Shown here in pieces: positions 52,976-60,979 of a stretch of DNA of 64,000 bases; positions within the stretch are counted from its first letter, which is position 1; each line of letters starts with the position of its first letter. Origin of the DNA: SHZI01 sp031395645 (GTDB lineage: Bacteria; Pseudomonadota; Gammaproteobacteria; Steroidobacterales; GCA-2729495); contig JANNJM010000010.1 in assembly GCA_031395645.1 (NCBI GenBank), forward strand, positions 57,498-121,497, in the 5' to 3' direction. The notes under the pieces are model-generated. The model did not search any database, was not told the DNA's origin, and saw only the letters and a program-made list of their open reading frames with translations. The position numbers and the translations under genes are program-made.

Positions 52976-54117
52976 TCGAGGCGGGGAGTTTCATCAGTGC
53001 GGCGCTGCGCCGGGGCTTCGGCGTCTACACCGGCGTGCCCTGTTCGTACCTGACGCCCTTCATCAACTACACCATCAATGCGGACACGCTGCGCTACGTG
53101 GGTGCTGCCAACGAGGGTGATGCCGTTGCCATCGCCGCCGGTTGTGAGCTTGGCGGCCGGCAGGCCGTCGTGATGTTTCAGAATTCGGGCCTGGGCAACG
53201 CCGTCAATCCGCTGACCTCCCTGACCCACACCTTCAAGCTTCCCGTTCTGATCATCGTGACCTGGCGTGGTGAGCCCAGGGGTGCTGTCGATGAGCCACA
53301 GCACGAGCTGATGGGCGAGATCACGCCCCGGCTGCTTGAACTGATGGGTATTCCCTGGGCGCTGTTCCCGGAGCAGGAGGCCGACATCGAACCTGCCCTG
53401 AACCGGGCCCTGGCACACCTGAACACTGCACGCCGGCCTTATGCGCTCGTGATGCGCAAGGGCAGTGTGGCGGAAACCCGGCTGACCACCACTGCGCTGC
53501 GTTCGCCACCCGTCAGGGCGGTGAGCGTGCCCCGCCCGACGCCGGTCGTGCAGCGCCAGGCTGTTTTGGCGTCGATCCGTGCCGCGTGCGGTGAGGATCT
53601 GCTGGTCGCGACCACCGGCTTCACAGGGCGCGAGTTATTCGCGCTCGGCGATACCCCGAACCAGCTCTACATGGTCGGCTCCATGGGCTGTGCCGTCAGT
53701 CTCGCCCTGGGCCTCGCCATTGCCCGGCCGACCCGGCGCATCATTGCCATCGATGGCGACGGTGCCGCGCTGATGCGGCTCGGCGCACTCACCACGGTGG
53801 GGGCCGAGCGGCCCACCAACCTTGTGCACGTGCTGATCGACAACGGCCAGCACGAATCCACCGGTGGGCAGGCGACCGTGTCGGCTGGTGTGGATTTCTG
53901 TGCGCTCGCCGCCGGCGCGGGTTACCCCGAAGTCCACGCTGCGGCGACGGCCCCGGCCGTCCAGGCCCTGCTCGCCGACCGGCGCCCGGGGCTGCGCTTC
54001 CTCCACGTGCCCGTGCTGCCCGGTGTTGCTCCCGGACTGCCGCGGCCGTCCATGTCACCCGCCGCCGTAGCGGAGCGCTTCCGCGCCTGGCTGGGGCCTG
54101 TGGACCCGGCGCGGTGA
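52972..54117 (+). CDS. ppd: Phosphonopyruvate decarboxylase
   Basis: The 381-residue thiamine diphosphate enzyme converts phosphonopyruvate to phosphonoacetaldehyde, pulling the unfavourable mutase reaction forward. It has GVPCSYLTPFINYTIN and AANEGDAVAIAAG (substrate and glutamate region) and the ThDP motif IDGDGAALMRLGALTTVG ... LIDNGQHESTGGQ. The GTG start overlaps the pepM stop (GTGA). Order pepM-ppd is the classical phosphonate arrangement. Confidence 0.95.
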   Translation: MIEAGSFISAALRRGFGVYTGVPCSYLTPFINYTINADTLRYVGAANEGDAVAIAAGCELGGRQAVVMFQNSGLGNAVNPLTSLTHTFKLPVLIIVTWRGEPRGAVDEPQHELMGEITPRLLELMGIPWALFPEQEADIEPALNRALAHLNTARRPYALVMRKGSVAETRLTTTALRSPPVRAVSVPRPTPVVQRQAVLASIRAACGEDLLVATTGFTGRELFALGDTPNQLYMVGSMGCAVSLALGLAIARPTRRIIAIDGDGAALMRLGALTTVGAERPTNLVHVLIDNGQHESTGGQATVSAGVDFCALAAGAGYPEVHAAATAPAVQALLADRRPGLRFLHVPVLPGVAPGLPRPSMSPAAVAERFRAWLGPVDPAR

Positions 54118-55214
54118 CCCCATCCCGCCAGATCCTGCTCAATCCCGGGCCCGTCACGCTGACGGACCGGGTCCGCGCCGCGCTGACCCGGGGCGACTGG
54201 TGTCACCGGGAGCCGGAATTCGCCGCGCTGATGCAGGACATCAACCGGCGTCTGGTTCAGGTACACCCCGGCATGGCCGACACGTACCGGGCCGTCACCC
54301 TGGCTGGTTCGGGCACGAGCGCCGTCGAGGCCATGCTGGCGACCTTTGCGCCGGACGACAGGACTACGCTCGTCCTCGCCAACGGCGTGTATGGCGAGCG
54401 CATGGCGCGCATGCTGGACGCCCACGGGAAGCCCTACCGGTTGGCCGCTCAGGCCTGGACGGGCGCAATCGACGTCGCTGCTGTCGCCCGGCAGCTTGCA
54501 GGCGAGGCCGGCATTTCGCACCTGGTGGTGGTCCACCACGAGACCACCACCGGCCGGCTCAATGCGCTGGCCGAACTGGGCGCGCTCTGCCGGCAGCGGC
54601 AGGTCACGCTGTTGCTCGATGCGGTCAGCAGCTTTGGTGCCGAAGCCATTGAGGCCGAGGCCTGGAACGTCGCGGCACTGGCCGGTACCGCTAACAAGTG
54701 CCTGCACGGCGTGGCCGGGCTGTCCTTCGTGCTTGCCCGGGACAACCTCTGGGCGGGCCCCGCATTCCGCGCCGGCGCGCTCTACCTCGATCTCCGCAGC
54801 TACGCAGCGACCCAGCATCGCGATGGCTACTCCCCGTTCACGCTGCCGGTGCAGGTTGCGTTCGCGCTCCGGGAAGCACTGGCGGAGCACGCGGACGCCG
54901 GTGGCAGCGAGGTTCGACGCCTCAGCTATGCCGCGCGCGCGGCGCGTGTGGCGGCGACGCTCAAAGCCGCTGGTCTCAAAACCCTGCTTCCCGAGGCCGC
55001 GTATTCGTCTGTGCTCTGGTCGTGGCGACTGCCGGCGGGGCAGACCTATGCGCGACTGCACGACGCACTGAAGGCGGAGGGCTTTGTGATCTATGCCGGG
55101 CAGGGCGACCTCGGTGCAGAGATTTTCCGCATTGCTCACATGGGCGATATACGGCCCGACGATCTGGACCGGCTGTGCGCGGCGCTCCGCCGCATCCTCG
55201 CGAGCGACGCGTGA
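54114..55214 (+). CDS. phnW: 2-Aminoethylphosphonate:pyruvate aminotransferase, biosynthetic
   Basis: The 366-residue PLP enzyme begins ILLNPGPVTLTDRVRAAL and has the lysine Schiff-base motif GTANKCLHGVAG and LDAVSSFGAEAIE, matching PhnW-type aminotransferases. In catabolic clusters it removes the amino group from AEP; here, after mutase and decarboxylase, it must run toward AEP from phosphonoacetaldehyde (AepZ role). GTG start overlaps the ppd stop (GTGA). Confidence 0.93.
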   Translation: MTPSRQILLNPGPVTLTDRVRAALTRGDWCHREPEFAALMQDINRRLVQVHPGMADTYRAVTLAGSGTSAVEAMLATFAPDDRTTLVLANGVYGERMARMLDAHGKPYRLAAQAWTGAIDVAAVARQLAGEAGISHLVVVHHETTTGRLNALAELGALCRQRQVTLLLDAVSSFGAEAIEAEAWNVAALAGTANKCLHGVAGLSFVLARDNLWAGPAFRAGALYLDLRSYAATQHRDGYSPFTLPVQVAFALREALAEHADAGGSEVRRLSYAARAARVAATLKAAGLKTLLPEAAYSSVLWSWRLPAGQTYARLHDALKAEGFVIYAGQGDLGAEIFRIAHMGDIRPDDLDRLCAALRRILASDA

Positions 55215-55963
55215 CGACCGCCATCACTCAGGCCGTCATTCTGGCCGCCGGTCGTGGCACACGCCTGGCTGGCCACATGGGCGAGTACCCCAAGGGCTTC
55301 CTTACGCTCGGCGAGCTCCCAATCATTGAAGAGTCGATCGACCGGCTCGGCCACGTTGGGATTCGTGACGTCCTCATCGTCACCGGCCATTGCGCCAGCC
55401 ACTACGCGGGTCTTGCGCAGCGCCGGGCCGGGGTCGTGCGGACCGTGCACAATCCCCGCTTCGCGGATTCGGGCAGCATGTATTCGCTGTTCTGCGCCCG
55501 TGCGGTCGCTACGGGGCCGTTCCTGCTGCTGGAATCCGACCTCGTCTACGAGCCCCGGGCGCTGACCCACCTGCTCGCCTGCGGAGCCGCCGATGCCATC
55601 CTGCTCTCCGGGCCGACGGGCGCCGGGGATGAGGTGTACGTGGAGTGTCACGACGGCCATCTCACGAACATGTCGAAGCGCCGGGAGGCGCTAGGTCCTG
55701 GCGTTGCGGGTGAGCTGGTGGGGATTTCCAGAATCTCGGCAGGCCTCTACGCGCGGATGTGCGCCATTGCCGAGCGGGCCTTCGCGACCTCCCTGAAGGT
55801 CGACTACGAAACCGATTGCCTCGTGGCTGCCGGCCGCGAGCAGCAGATCGCCTGCCCGGTGATTCCCGACCTCGTCTGGGGCGAGATCGACGATCCATCC
55901 CACCTGGCCCGCGTCCGGGAGACCGTCTATCCCGAGATCCTGCGGCGGGCCGCTGGGTTATGA
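55211..55963 (+). CDS. Nucleotidyltransferase, likely AEP cytidylyltransferase
   Basis: The 250-residue product has intact nucleotidyltransferase motifs AVILAAGRGTRLAGHMGEYPKGFLTLGELPIIEESIDRL, LLLESDLVYE and KVDYETDCLVAA, as in LicC/PntC-type CTP:phosphocholine or phosphonate cytidylyltransferases. It should make CMP-AEP, the activated donor. GTG start overlaps the aminotransferase stop. The operon thus has two nucleotidyltransferase modules, of which this one has the canonical catalytic motif. Nucleotide preference is inferred. Confidence 0.88.
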   Translation: MTTAITQAVILAAGRGTRLAGHMGEYPKGFLTLGELPIIEESIDRLGHVGIRDVLIVTGHCASHYAGLAQRRAGVVRTVHNPRFADSGSMYSLFCARAVATGPFLLLESDLVYEPRALTHLLACGAADAILLSGPTGAGDEVYVECHDGHLTNMSKRREALGPGVAGELVGISRISAGLYARMCAIAERAFATSLKVDYETDCLVAAGREQQIACPVIPDLVWGEIDDPSHLARVRETVYPEILRRAAGL

Positions 55964-56244
55964 TTGGGTCCATGCGAGTACCCCGGAATTGCGCACTCCT
56001 CCTGGCCGTGTTCTGCAGCCTGGCCGGCCTGGCGACCGAGGCGCAGGCCTACCTGGACCCAAGCACCGGCAGCATGATCCTGTCGGCCATCGTTGGAATT
56101 TTCGCCACGATTGGCCTGGCCGTGAAGACCTACTGGTACAAGCTCAAGAACCTGCTCAAGGGCAAGCAGCCGCCAGTCGTTCCGGAATCGAAGACGGAGC
56201 CTGGGCAACCGGCCGTCCTGAGCGGCGAACGCCCGGCGGACTGA
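55960..56244 (+). CDS. Small membrane protein of surface-polymer loci
   Basis: The 94-residue product has a signal sequence (CALLLAVFCSLAGLATEAQA) then YLDPSTGSMILSAIVGIFATIGLAVKTYWYKLKNLLKG and a proline-rich tail. The YLDPxTGSM...YWYKIKxLxKG pattern is seen in small membrane proteins next to polysaccharide and TagF-like transferase genes. It probably anchors or assists the transferase that follows. The ATG overlaps the previous stop (ATGA). Too short for certainty about role. Confidence 0.8.
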   Translation: MIGSMRVPRNCALLLAVFCSLAGLATEAQAYLDPSTGSMILSAIVGIFATIGLAVKTYWYKLKNLLKGKQPPVVPESKTEPGQPAVLSGERPAD

Positions 56245-56255
56245 CCCGCAACCCC

Positions 56256-57431
56256 GTGTCCTGGTTTCGCGAGTGGCGGGAGTACCGCGCCTTCCGGCGT
56301 GTGCCTCGCACTGAGCGCCGCATCGTCTTTCTGTCCGAGAGCAGCCAGGACTGGCACCACTTCGCTCCAATCATCCGGCATCTCACGGACGTCCTCGGGG
56401 AGTCGGTGCTCTACGTCAGTTCGGAGCCCGGCGATCCCGGATTGATGCAGCCCTCAACGCGAATCCGTGGCTTCTGCATCGGCAAGGGCTTCTGGCGGAT
56501 TTCGTTCTGCCAGTTCCTGGCCGCCGACGTGCTGGTCACCCAGATTCTCGATTTCGGCAACCTCGAACTGAAGAGATCCGTGAATCCCGTGCACGTGATC
56601 CACGTTTTTCACTCGCTGGCCAGCACGCACATGGCGGACCGGGCCAATTCCTTCGACCACTACGACACCATCCTCTGTGCCGGCCCGCACCAGCTGCGGG
56701 AGATCCGGCGGCGGGAGGCGCTGCACGCGCTGCCGGCGAAGCAGCTCATACCCCACGGCTACGCGCGACTCGACGAGCTGCTGGCCAGCCGGCGCGCACC
56801 GCCACCTGTTCAGAGTGATGCGGACATCCACGTGCTGGTGGCGCCATCCTGGGGCGCGCAGACCATCCTGCCCGTCTGCGGCGGAGCGCTGGTTGCCACG
56901 CTGCTCGACGCCGGCTTTCGCGTGACACTGCGGCCGCACTTTCAGACGCGCTGGATGACACCTGACGTCATCGACCGGATTGCCCTCCGGCATCGGGACA
57001 ATCCGCGTTTCCGACTGATTGAGCAGATGGGGGAGAGCGACTCCCTGTTCGACTCCCACGTGATGATCACGGACTGGTCGGGCGCGGGACCGGACTACGG
57101 CATGGGCCTTGAGAAGCCCGTGCTCTACATTGACGTGCCGCCCAAGGCCCGCAATGCGACCTGGCCGGAACTGGGCATCGAGCCCTTCGAGTCCTACGTG
57201 CGCACTCGGCTGGGTGCGCTGCTGAAGCCCGAAGCCATTGGCGACGCTCCGGCACGCATTCGGGAACTCGTGGCCGACCCGGCCCGCTTTCGCGCGAATG
57301 CCGCGGCCTTGCGTACGGACTGGGTCTACAACATCGGTAGCAGTGGTGCTGCCGGCGCCCTCGCCATCGCGCGCATCGCGGCCGAGGCGCGGGCGCCACA
57401 CGGACCTACTGCGCGGGCCGGGGCCGGGTAA
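56256..57431 (+). CDS. TagF-like / CDP-glycerol glycerophosphotransferase family transferase
   Basis: From GTG at 56256 the product is 391 residues. HVIHVFHSLASTHMADRANSFDHYDTILCAGPHQLREI and MITDWSGAGPDYGMGLEKPVLYIDVPPKARN are the two conserved blocks of the CDP-glycerol glycerophosphotransferase family, which moves a phosphoalcohol from a CMP donor onto a glycan. Preceded by a CMP-AEP-making enzyme, it is the best candidate for attaching phosphonoethanolamine (or another AEP-derived group) to a surface polymer or lipid. Last gene of the operon; overlaps a convergent gene by 26 bases. Donor and acceptor inferred. Confidence 0.9.
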   Translation: MSWFREWREYRAFRRVPRTERRIVFLSESSQDWHHFAPIIRHLTDVLGESVLYVSSEPGDPGLMQPSTRIRGFCIGKGFWRISFCQFLAADVLVTQILDFGNLELKRSVNPVHVIHVFHSLASTHMADRANSFDHYDTILCAGPHQLREIRRREALHALPAKQLIPHGYARLDELLASRRAPPPVQSDADIHVLVAPSWGAQTILPVCGGALVATLLDAGFRVTLRPHFQTRWMTPDVIDRIALRHRDNPRFRLIEQMGESDSLFDSHVMITDWSGAGPDYGMGLEKPVLYIDVPPKARNATWPELGIEPFESYVRTRLGALLKPEAIGDAPARIRELVADPARFRANAAALRTDWVYNIGSSGAAGALAIARIAAEARAPHGPTARAGAG

Positions 57432-57984
57432 ACCAGGCCATCACTATGATCATCAGCACGAAACTCAGGAAGTCTGAAAATATCATCATCCACTGGTAGC
57501 CGGGCGGGAAATCCGAAAAGACGATGTCGGCCACGCGCGGGTAGGCCGAGTAGGCGAGACCGACGGTGGTGCAGATCGCCACGTGGTTCCAGTACTTCGT
57601 CGTGTAGCGATTCAGCATCAGCATGGCCACGCCGAGGGTGAGGCCGATCACGAAACCCTGGACGATGCCGAGGATGATCTTTAAGGGCGATGACTGGGGC
57701 GCGCCGTCCCGGTCGATGTACACCGTAGCCACCGGCCCGTTGGCGCGCAGTTCGCTGCGGACCTCCTTGCCGCTATCGCGGCCTGGCAGGATGTAGGTGC
57801 CAGTCGTCGGGAAGTGCTGCAGGAGAGCGGCGCCCGCGGCCCGGTCGTCCAGTGTCTGCGACACTGTCCAGTAGGGCACGGGACTCAGCACGTAAAAGCC
57901 CACGCTCCAGATCCAGGACGTAACCGTCACCGCGAGCGCTCCGAGCAGCAAACGCAGCACGACTTTTCCTGCCGGCGGATTCAT
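57406..57984 (-). CDS. Integral membrane protein of unknown function
   Basis: From ATG at 57984 (overlapping the MBL gene stop, ATGA) the product is 192 residues with an N-terminal helix (VVLRLLLGALAVTVTSWIWSV), a periplasmic loop of about 75 residues (TGTYILPGRDSGKEV), and three more helices. Paired Trp and Tyr residues (YWTVSQTLDDRAAG) look family-specific but I recognise no family. Coupled to the MBL-fold gene, and convergent with the phosphonate operon. Confidence 0.75.
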   Translation of the reverse strand: MNPPAGKVVLRLLLGALAVTVTSWIWSVGFYVLSPVPYWTVSQTLDDRAAGAALLQHFPTTGTYILPGRDSGKEVRSELRANGPVATVYIDRDGAPQSSPLKIILGIVQGFVIGLTLGVAMLMLNRYTTKYWNHVAICTTVGLAYSAYPRVADIVFSDFPPGYQWMMIFSDFLSFVLMIIVMAWFTRPRPAQ

Positions 57985-58793
57985 GCAGAGGGGCTGTGGC
58001 GTCGGTCGCCCTGCAGGCGCTGGCGCACGGCGGCGGCGTGGCTTGCCGCGGCTTCCCGCGGTGACGGCAGACTGAGGCGGTCGCCGGGACGGGCCACCCG
58101 CAGGCCGGCTTTGCTGAGTTCGTTGCCGTCCTCCGGCGACGCGTAGTGGTAGACGACCATCTGCCGGCGCAGCTCGTCGTTGTACTCCCGCAGCAGGTCC
58201 GGCAGACCGGTGTGGGACGGATTGCCGTGCAGGTCGCAATCGTGGACGAGCGGCATCAGGCCGTCGGCAAACTGGGCCACCGTCTCCGGAATCGGGCGCG
58301 TGTCGCCTGAGTAGAGGAAAGCGCCGGGGAGGCAAATGCCGTAGGCCGTGCCTGGCACGTGATGGCGGACGGAGAATACGTCGAACCACAGGCGCTGGTA
58401 CCAGAAGCCGTAGCTCACCGGGATCACCTCGAACGCGTCCCAGAAATTCGCAGACCCCTCGGCCACCACGTTGGGATAGTCGGCGACCCGGCCCTGGAGC
58501 AGGGGCACCAGCATCGCGGGAACGAACAGACGCGTGCGCGGCAGGCCTGAAGTGCCGAAGTAGTTGGTGACAAACAGGCGCTCGAAGCCTGCGACGTGGT
58601 CCATGTGCACGTGGGTGACGAAGACCGCGGGCGGGGGCCGGCCGTAGCGCTCCAGAAAGGCCGTCAGGGCTTCCTGGCCGCAGTCAACCATCAGGAGTGG
58701 GGCGTCGTCCTTCTCCAGCACGACGCTGGCCGAGCCAAGCTTCGGGGCGGCGGCATTCCCGACGCCGAGGAAGGTCAGATTCCAGGCAGTCAT
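57981..58793 (-). CDS. MBL-fold metallo-hydrolase
   Basis: The 270-residue product from ATG 58793 has the metallo-beta-lactamase fold motif FVTHVHMDHVAGFERL (HxHxDH), LMVDCGQ, FLYSGDTRPIPE, VHDCDLHGNPSHTG and VVYHYASP. The pattern resembles RNase Z/arylsulfatase-like and PhnP-like phosphodiesterases. It lies next to the phosphonate operon but on the opposite strand, and coupling is to the membrane protein, not to phosphonate genes. Substrate unknown. Confidence 0.88.
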   Translation of the reverse strand: MTAWNLTFLGVGNAAAPKLGSASVVLEKDDAPLLMVDCGQEALTAFLERYGRPPPAVFVTHVHMDHVAGFERLFVTNYFGTSGLPRTRLFVPAMLVPLLQGRVADYPNVVAEGSANFWDAFEVIPVSYGFWYQRLWFDVFSVRHHVPGTAYGICLPGAFLYSGDTRPIPETVAQFADGLMPLVHDCDLHGNPSHTGLPDLLREYNDELRRQMVVYHYASPEDGNELSKAGLRVARPGDRLSLPSPREAAASHAAAVRQRLQGDRRHSPSA

Positions 58794-58890
58794 CGGGCGT
58801 CCGCCACAGAACGGGCCGGAGGAGTCCACCAGAGCCTTAGCTTGTTCTGCATCGTTGCTGGTCTCGCAGTTGGACTTGCGGGGCCGATTA

Positions 58891-58930
58891 TGCCCAAAAG
58901 AAGAGGGCCGGTGACTCGCGTCACCGGCCC
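58891..58930 (-). terminator. Strong terminator of the lipoprotein gene
   Basis: GAGGGCCGGTGAC (58901-58913), loop of four, and GTCACCGGCCCTC (58918-58930) form a perfect 13-bp stem. On the minus strand it is followed by TTCTTTTGGG. It lies just after the stop of the DUF4382-like gene. Confidence 0.88.
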
Positions 58931-58948
58931 TCGTGGGCGTTGGCGGCG

Positions 58949-60805
58949 TCAGTCCGCCGAGAGGTGCATGCTGATCACCCGCGCGGTGAAGGTGTTCGCG
59001 CCCGGGTCCCAGGCCCCTTCGGCCCACAGGCCGTAAGCTCTGGTGTTGCCGTTCAGTCGTTCGCCGAGGCCGGTGACCAGGCTCGCAAAGTCCGGGAAGA
59101 CGAGCACCCGTTGGCCGTCCAGGATGGCGTAACGCGTCCGCCCGTTGGCCGGGGGCGACAGTGTGGGGGCCGCCGGCAGACTCAGCAGGTCGATGGGCAC
59201 CCCACCCACCAGAATGACGTGGCGGGCGCCGAGGTCCGGATTTGCGATATCCGGGACCAGGCCGTCCGGTCCGAGGCTGCTGAAGGGCGCTGTCGTGCCC
59301 TCCGGTCGCCAGCCCAGTGCGAGTTGGGCGCTGCGGGTGCTTAGCCCCACCACGGTCAAGGCATTGAAGTCCTGGGGCGCCGCGCCGAAGGGCTGGACGA
59401 AGCCGAACAGCCAGACGGCATCGCCAGCAGCCACATCACCGAGCGGCAGGTTGCCGGTGGCGACCTCGTAGTCAGACGGATCCGCGTCGACGGCCGAAGA
59501 GAGGCCGGTGCCGTCGAAGTCGAAGATCGAGACCGGACGGCGATCGATGCTCGTCAGGTTCAGGTTGACCTGGCCCGGGTTGCTGCTTGCAACCAGTCCG
59601 GCCACGTGCGTGACGAGCAGGCGCACGCGACCGGCGGTGGCGTCGAGTGTCGTAGCCGCATCCGTAGTTGCCGAAGTGACCGTACCGAGAATCTCAACCC
59701 GCTGGCCGACAGAGATGGCCGACTTGTCGAGCACGAGGCCGGGACGCTTGCGAACCGACGTGTTGTCGCCAATGCTGACCAAGACCGTGTCACGGTAGAT
59801 AACCACGCCCGAACTCCGCACGACGGTTGCACCGCGAACAGTAAGGGTGTCACCGGAGCGGGCCACCACGTTGCCGAGGACCGCATCCAGTCCCTGGCCC
59901 GGGACGCTGCTGCCGGCGAGGACGATGCTGGCGTCGTAGCGCCGCTCACCCAGCGTGAGTGTGCCAAACGCCACGGTCGCAGTCGCTGCCGGCAGTGCGG
60001 CCAGTGCCGCGAGACCCGCAGCGCCGGTGTAGTGGCTGCCGTCGATCTCAAATTCGGTGAGAGCGGCCGTGTGGACCGTTGCGATGCCGAAGGGCGTACC
60101 CGGGCCGATGTGCCAGGGACGAACCCGCACGGTGTAGCTCGATGCGGAGATGTCGACGGCCCGGAGTGGCCCGCGCACCCGGAGTTGCTTGTCGGTGACC
60201 GGTTCGATTTCGGCTACAAGGAAGGGCGCCGTGGTGACCAGCGCGGGATTCTGCGTCGTGTCGACGTCATGGGACGCATCCAGATCGAAGTCGATGCTGA
60301 GCAGGGCGGGAACGCCCGGGAGGACGACGAGTGGGCGGTCGTTGGCCAGCTCAATCCGCAGCGTATAGCGGGTGAGCGGGTTGCCGTCCCGGTCCACGGC
60401 GACGGCGGCTACCGGCGCGCCGGCCACCTCGACCTGGAGGTCGGCGCTGCTGTAGTCGAGGGTAATGGAGCCTGCCACGTAGGTGCCCGCGGGAACCTGC
60501 GCGGCGCTGAAGAGTTCCGTGAGGTCCTGGTATTCGGCAAAGTCCAGTCGACCGGTGGCGGGCAGGGTCTCGACGCGGCTGCCGTTGGCTTTCTCCAGCG
60601 TGAGCGAGACGACGTCGACGGCGTAGTGCAGGAAGTCACCTTCGGCATCGGTGAGGCCGATGAGGACGGTGCCGTCGGCAGCAGCCGGGGCGGCGCTCGA
60701 GCTGTCCTCGGCACCGCCGCAACCGACCAGAGTGGCTGTCAGGGTGGCTATCAGGGTCGCGAGCAGAGTCGGGATTCTGGTCCGGGCGAATGGCGGTGAG
60801 GGCAT
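58949..60805 (-). CDS. DUF4382-containing lipoprotein
   Basis: The 618-residue product has a lipoprotein signal with lipobox LVGC, so it is lipid-anchored. GTVLIGLTDAEGDFLHYAVDVVSLTLEKANG near the start is the DUF4382 pattern. The rest contains repeated beta-strand modules of about 90-100 residues that look like OB-type or DUF5666-type repeats (for example VEILGTVTSATTDAATT, VRGPLRAVDISASSYTVRV). Function unknown; such proteins are often secreted or envelope-associated in gammaproteobacteria. Has its own strong terminator. Confidence 0.82.
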   Translation of the reverse strand: MPSPPFARTRIPTLLATLIATLTATLVGCGGAEDSSSAAPAAADGTVLIGLTDAEGDFLHYAVDVVSLTLEKANGSRVETLPATGRLDFAEYQDLTELFSAAQVPAGTYVAGSITLDYSSADLQVEVAGAPVAAVAVDRDGNPLTRYTLRIELANDRPLVVLPGVPALLSIDFDLDASHDVDTTQNPALVTTAPFLVAEIEPVTDKQLRVRGPLRAVDISASSYTVRVRPWHIGPGTPFGIATVHTAALTEFEIDGSHYTGAAGLAALAALPAATATVAFGTLTLGERRYDASIVLAGSSVPGQGLDAVLGNVVARSGDTLTVRGATVVRSSGVVIYRDTVLVSIGDNTSVRKRPGLVLDKSAISVGQRVEILGTVTSATTDAATTLDATAGRVRLLVTHVAGLVASSNPGQVNLNLTSIDRRPVSIFDFDGTGLSSAVDADPSDYEVATGNLPLGDVAAGDAVWLFGFVQPFGAAPQDFNALTVVGLSTRSAQLALGWRPEGTTAPFSSLGPDGLVPDIANPDLGARHVILVGGVPIDLLSLPAAPTLSPPANGRTRYAILDGQRVLVFPDFASLVTGLGERLNGNTRAYGLWAEGAWDPGANTFTARVISMHLSAD

Positions 60806-60979
60806 CGGCGTTCTCCAAAGAATGCAAAGGCATCCGGAGTCCTAAACGCCACCCGCGCCAGAGCGTTGACAGGTGTCCGGTACCTTTTCAGCAAATTTGA
60901 AGGAGAACATCAGCTTAGGTTGTGTTCTGAAAAAAAACTGTCAGAATGAGTCGCAGGTGGCCGAAGGGCAACGGACATA

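Noticed and set aside
54698..57431. Long in-frame extensions of the second nucleotidyltransferase (421 aa) and the TagF-like protein (480 aa)
   Set aside because: Both extensions run through neighbouring coding sequence with shadow composition; GTG at 55211 overlaps the previous stop and GTG at 56256 lies 11 bases after it.
59606..60799. A 397-residue plus-strand ORF opposite the lipoprotein gene
   Set aside because: Its composition is that of an antisense frame in GC-rich DNA; the minus strand has a lipobox, domains and a matching terminator.
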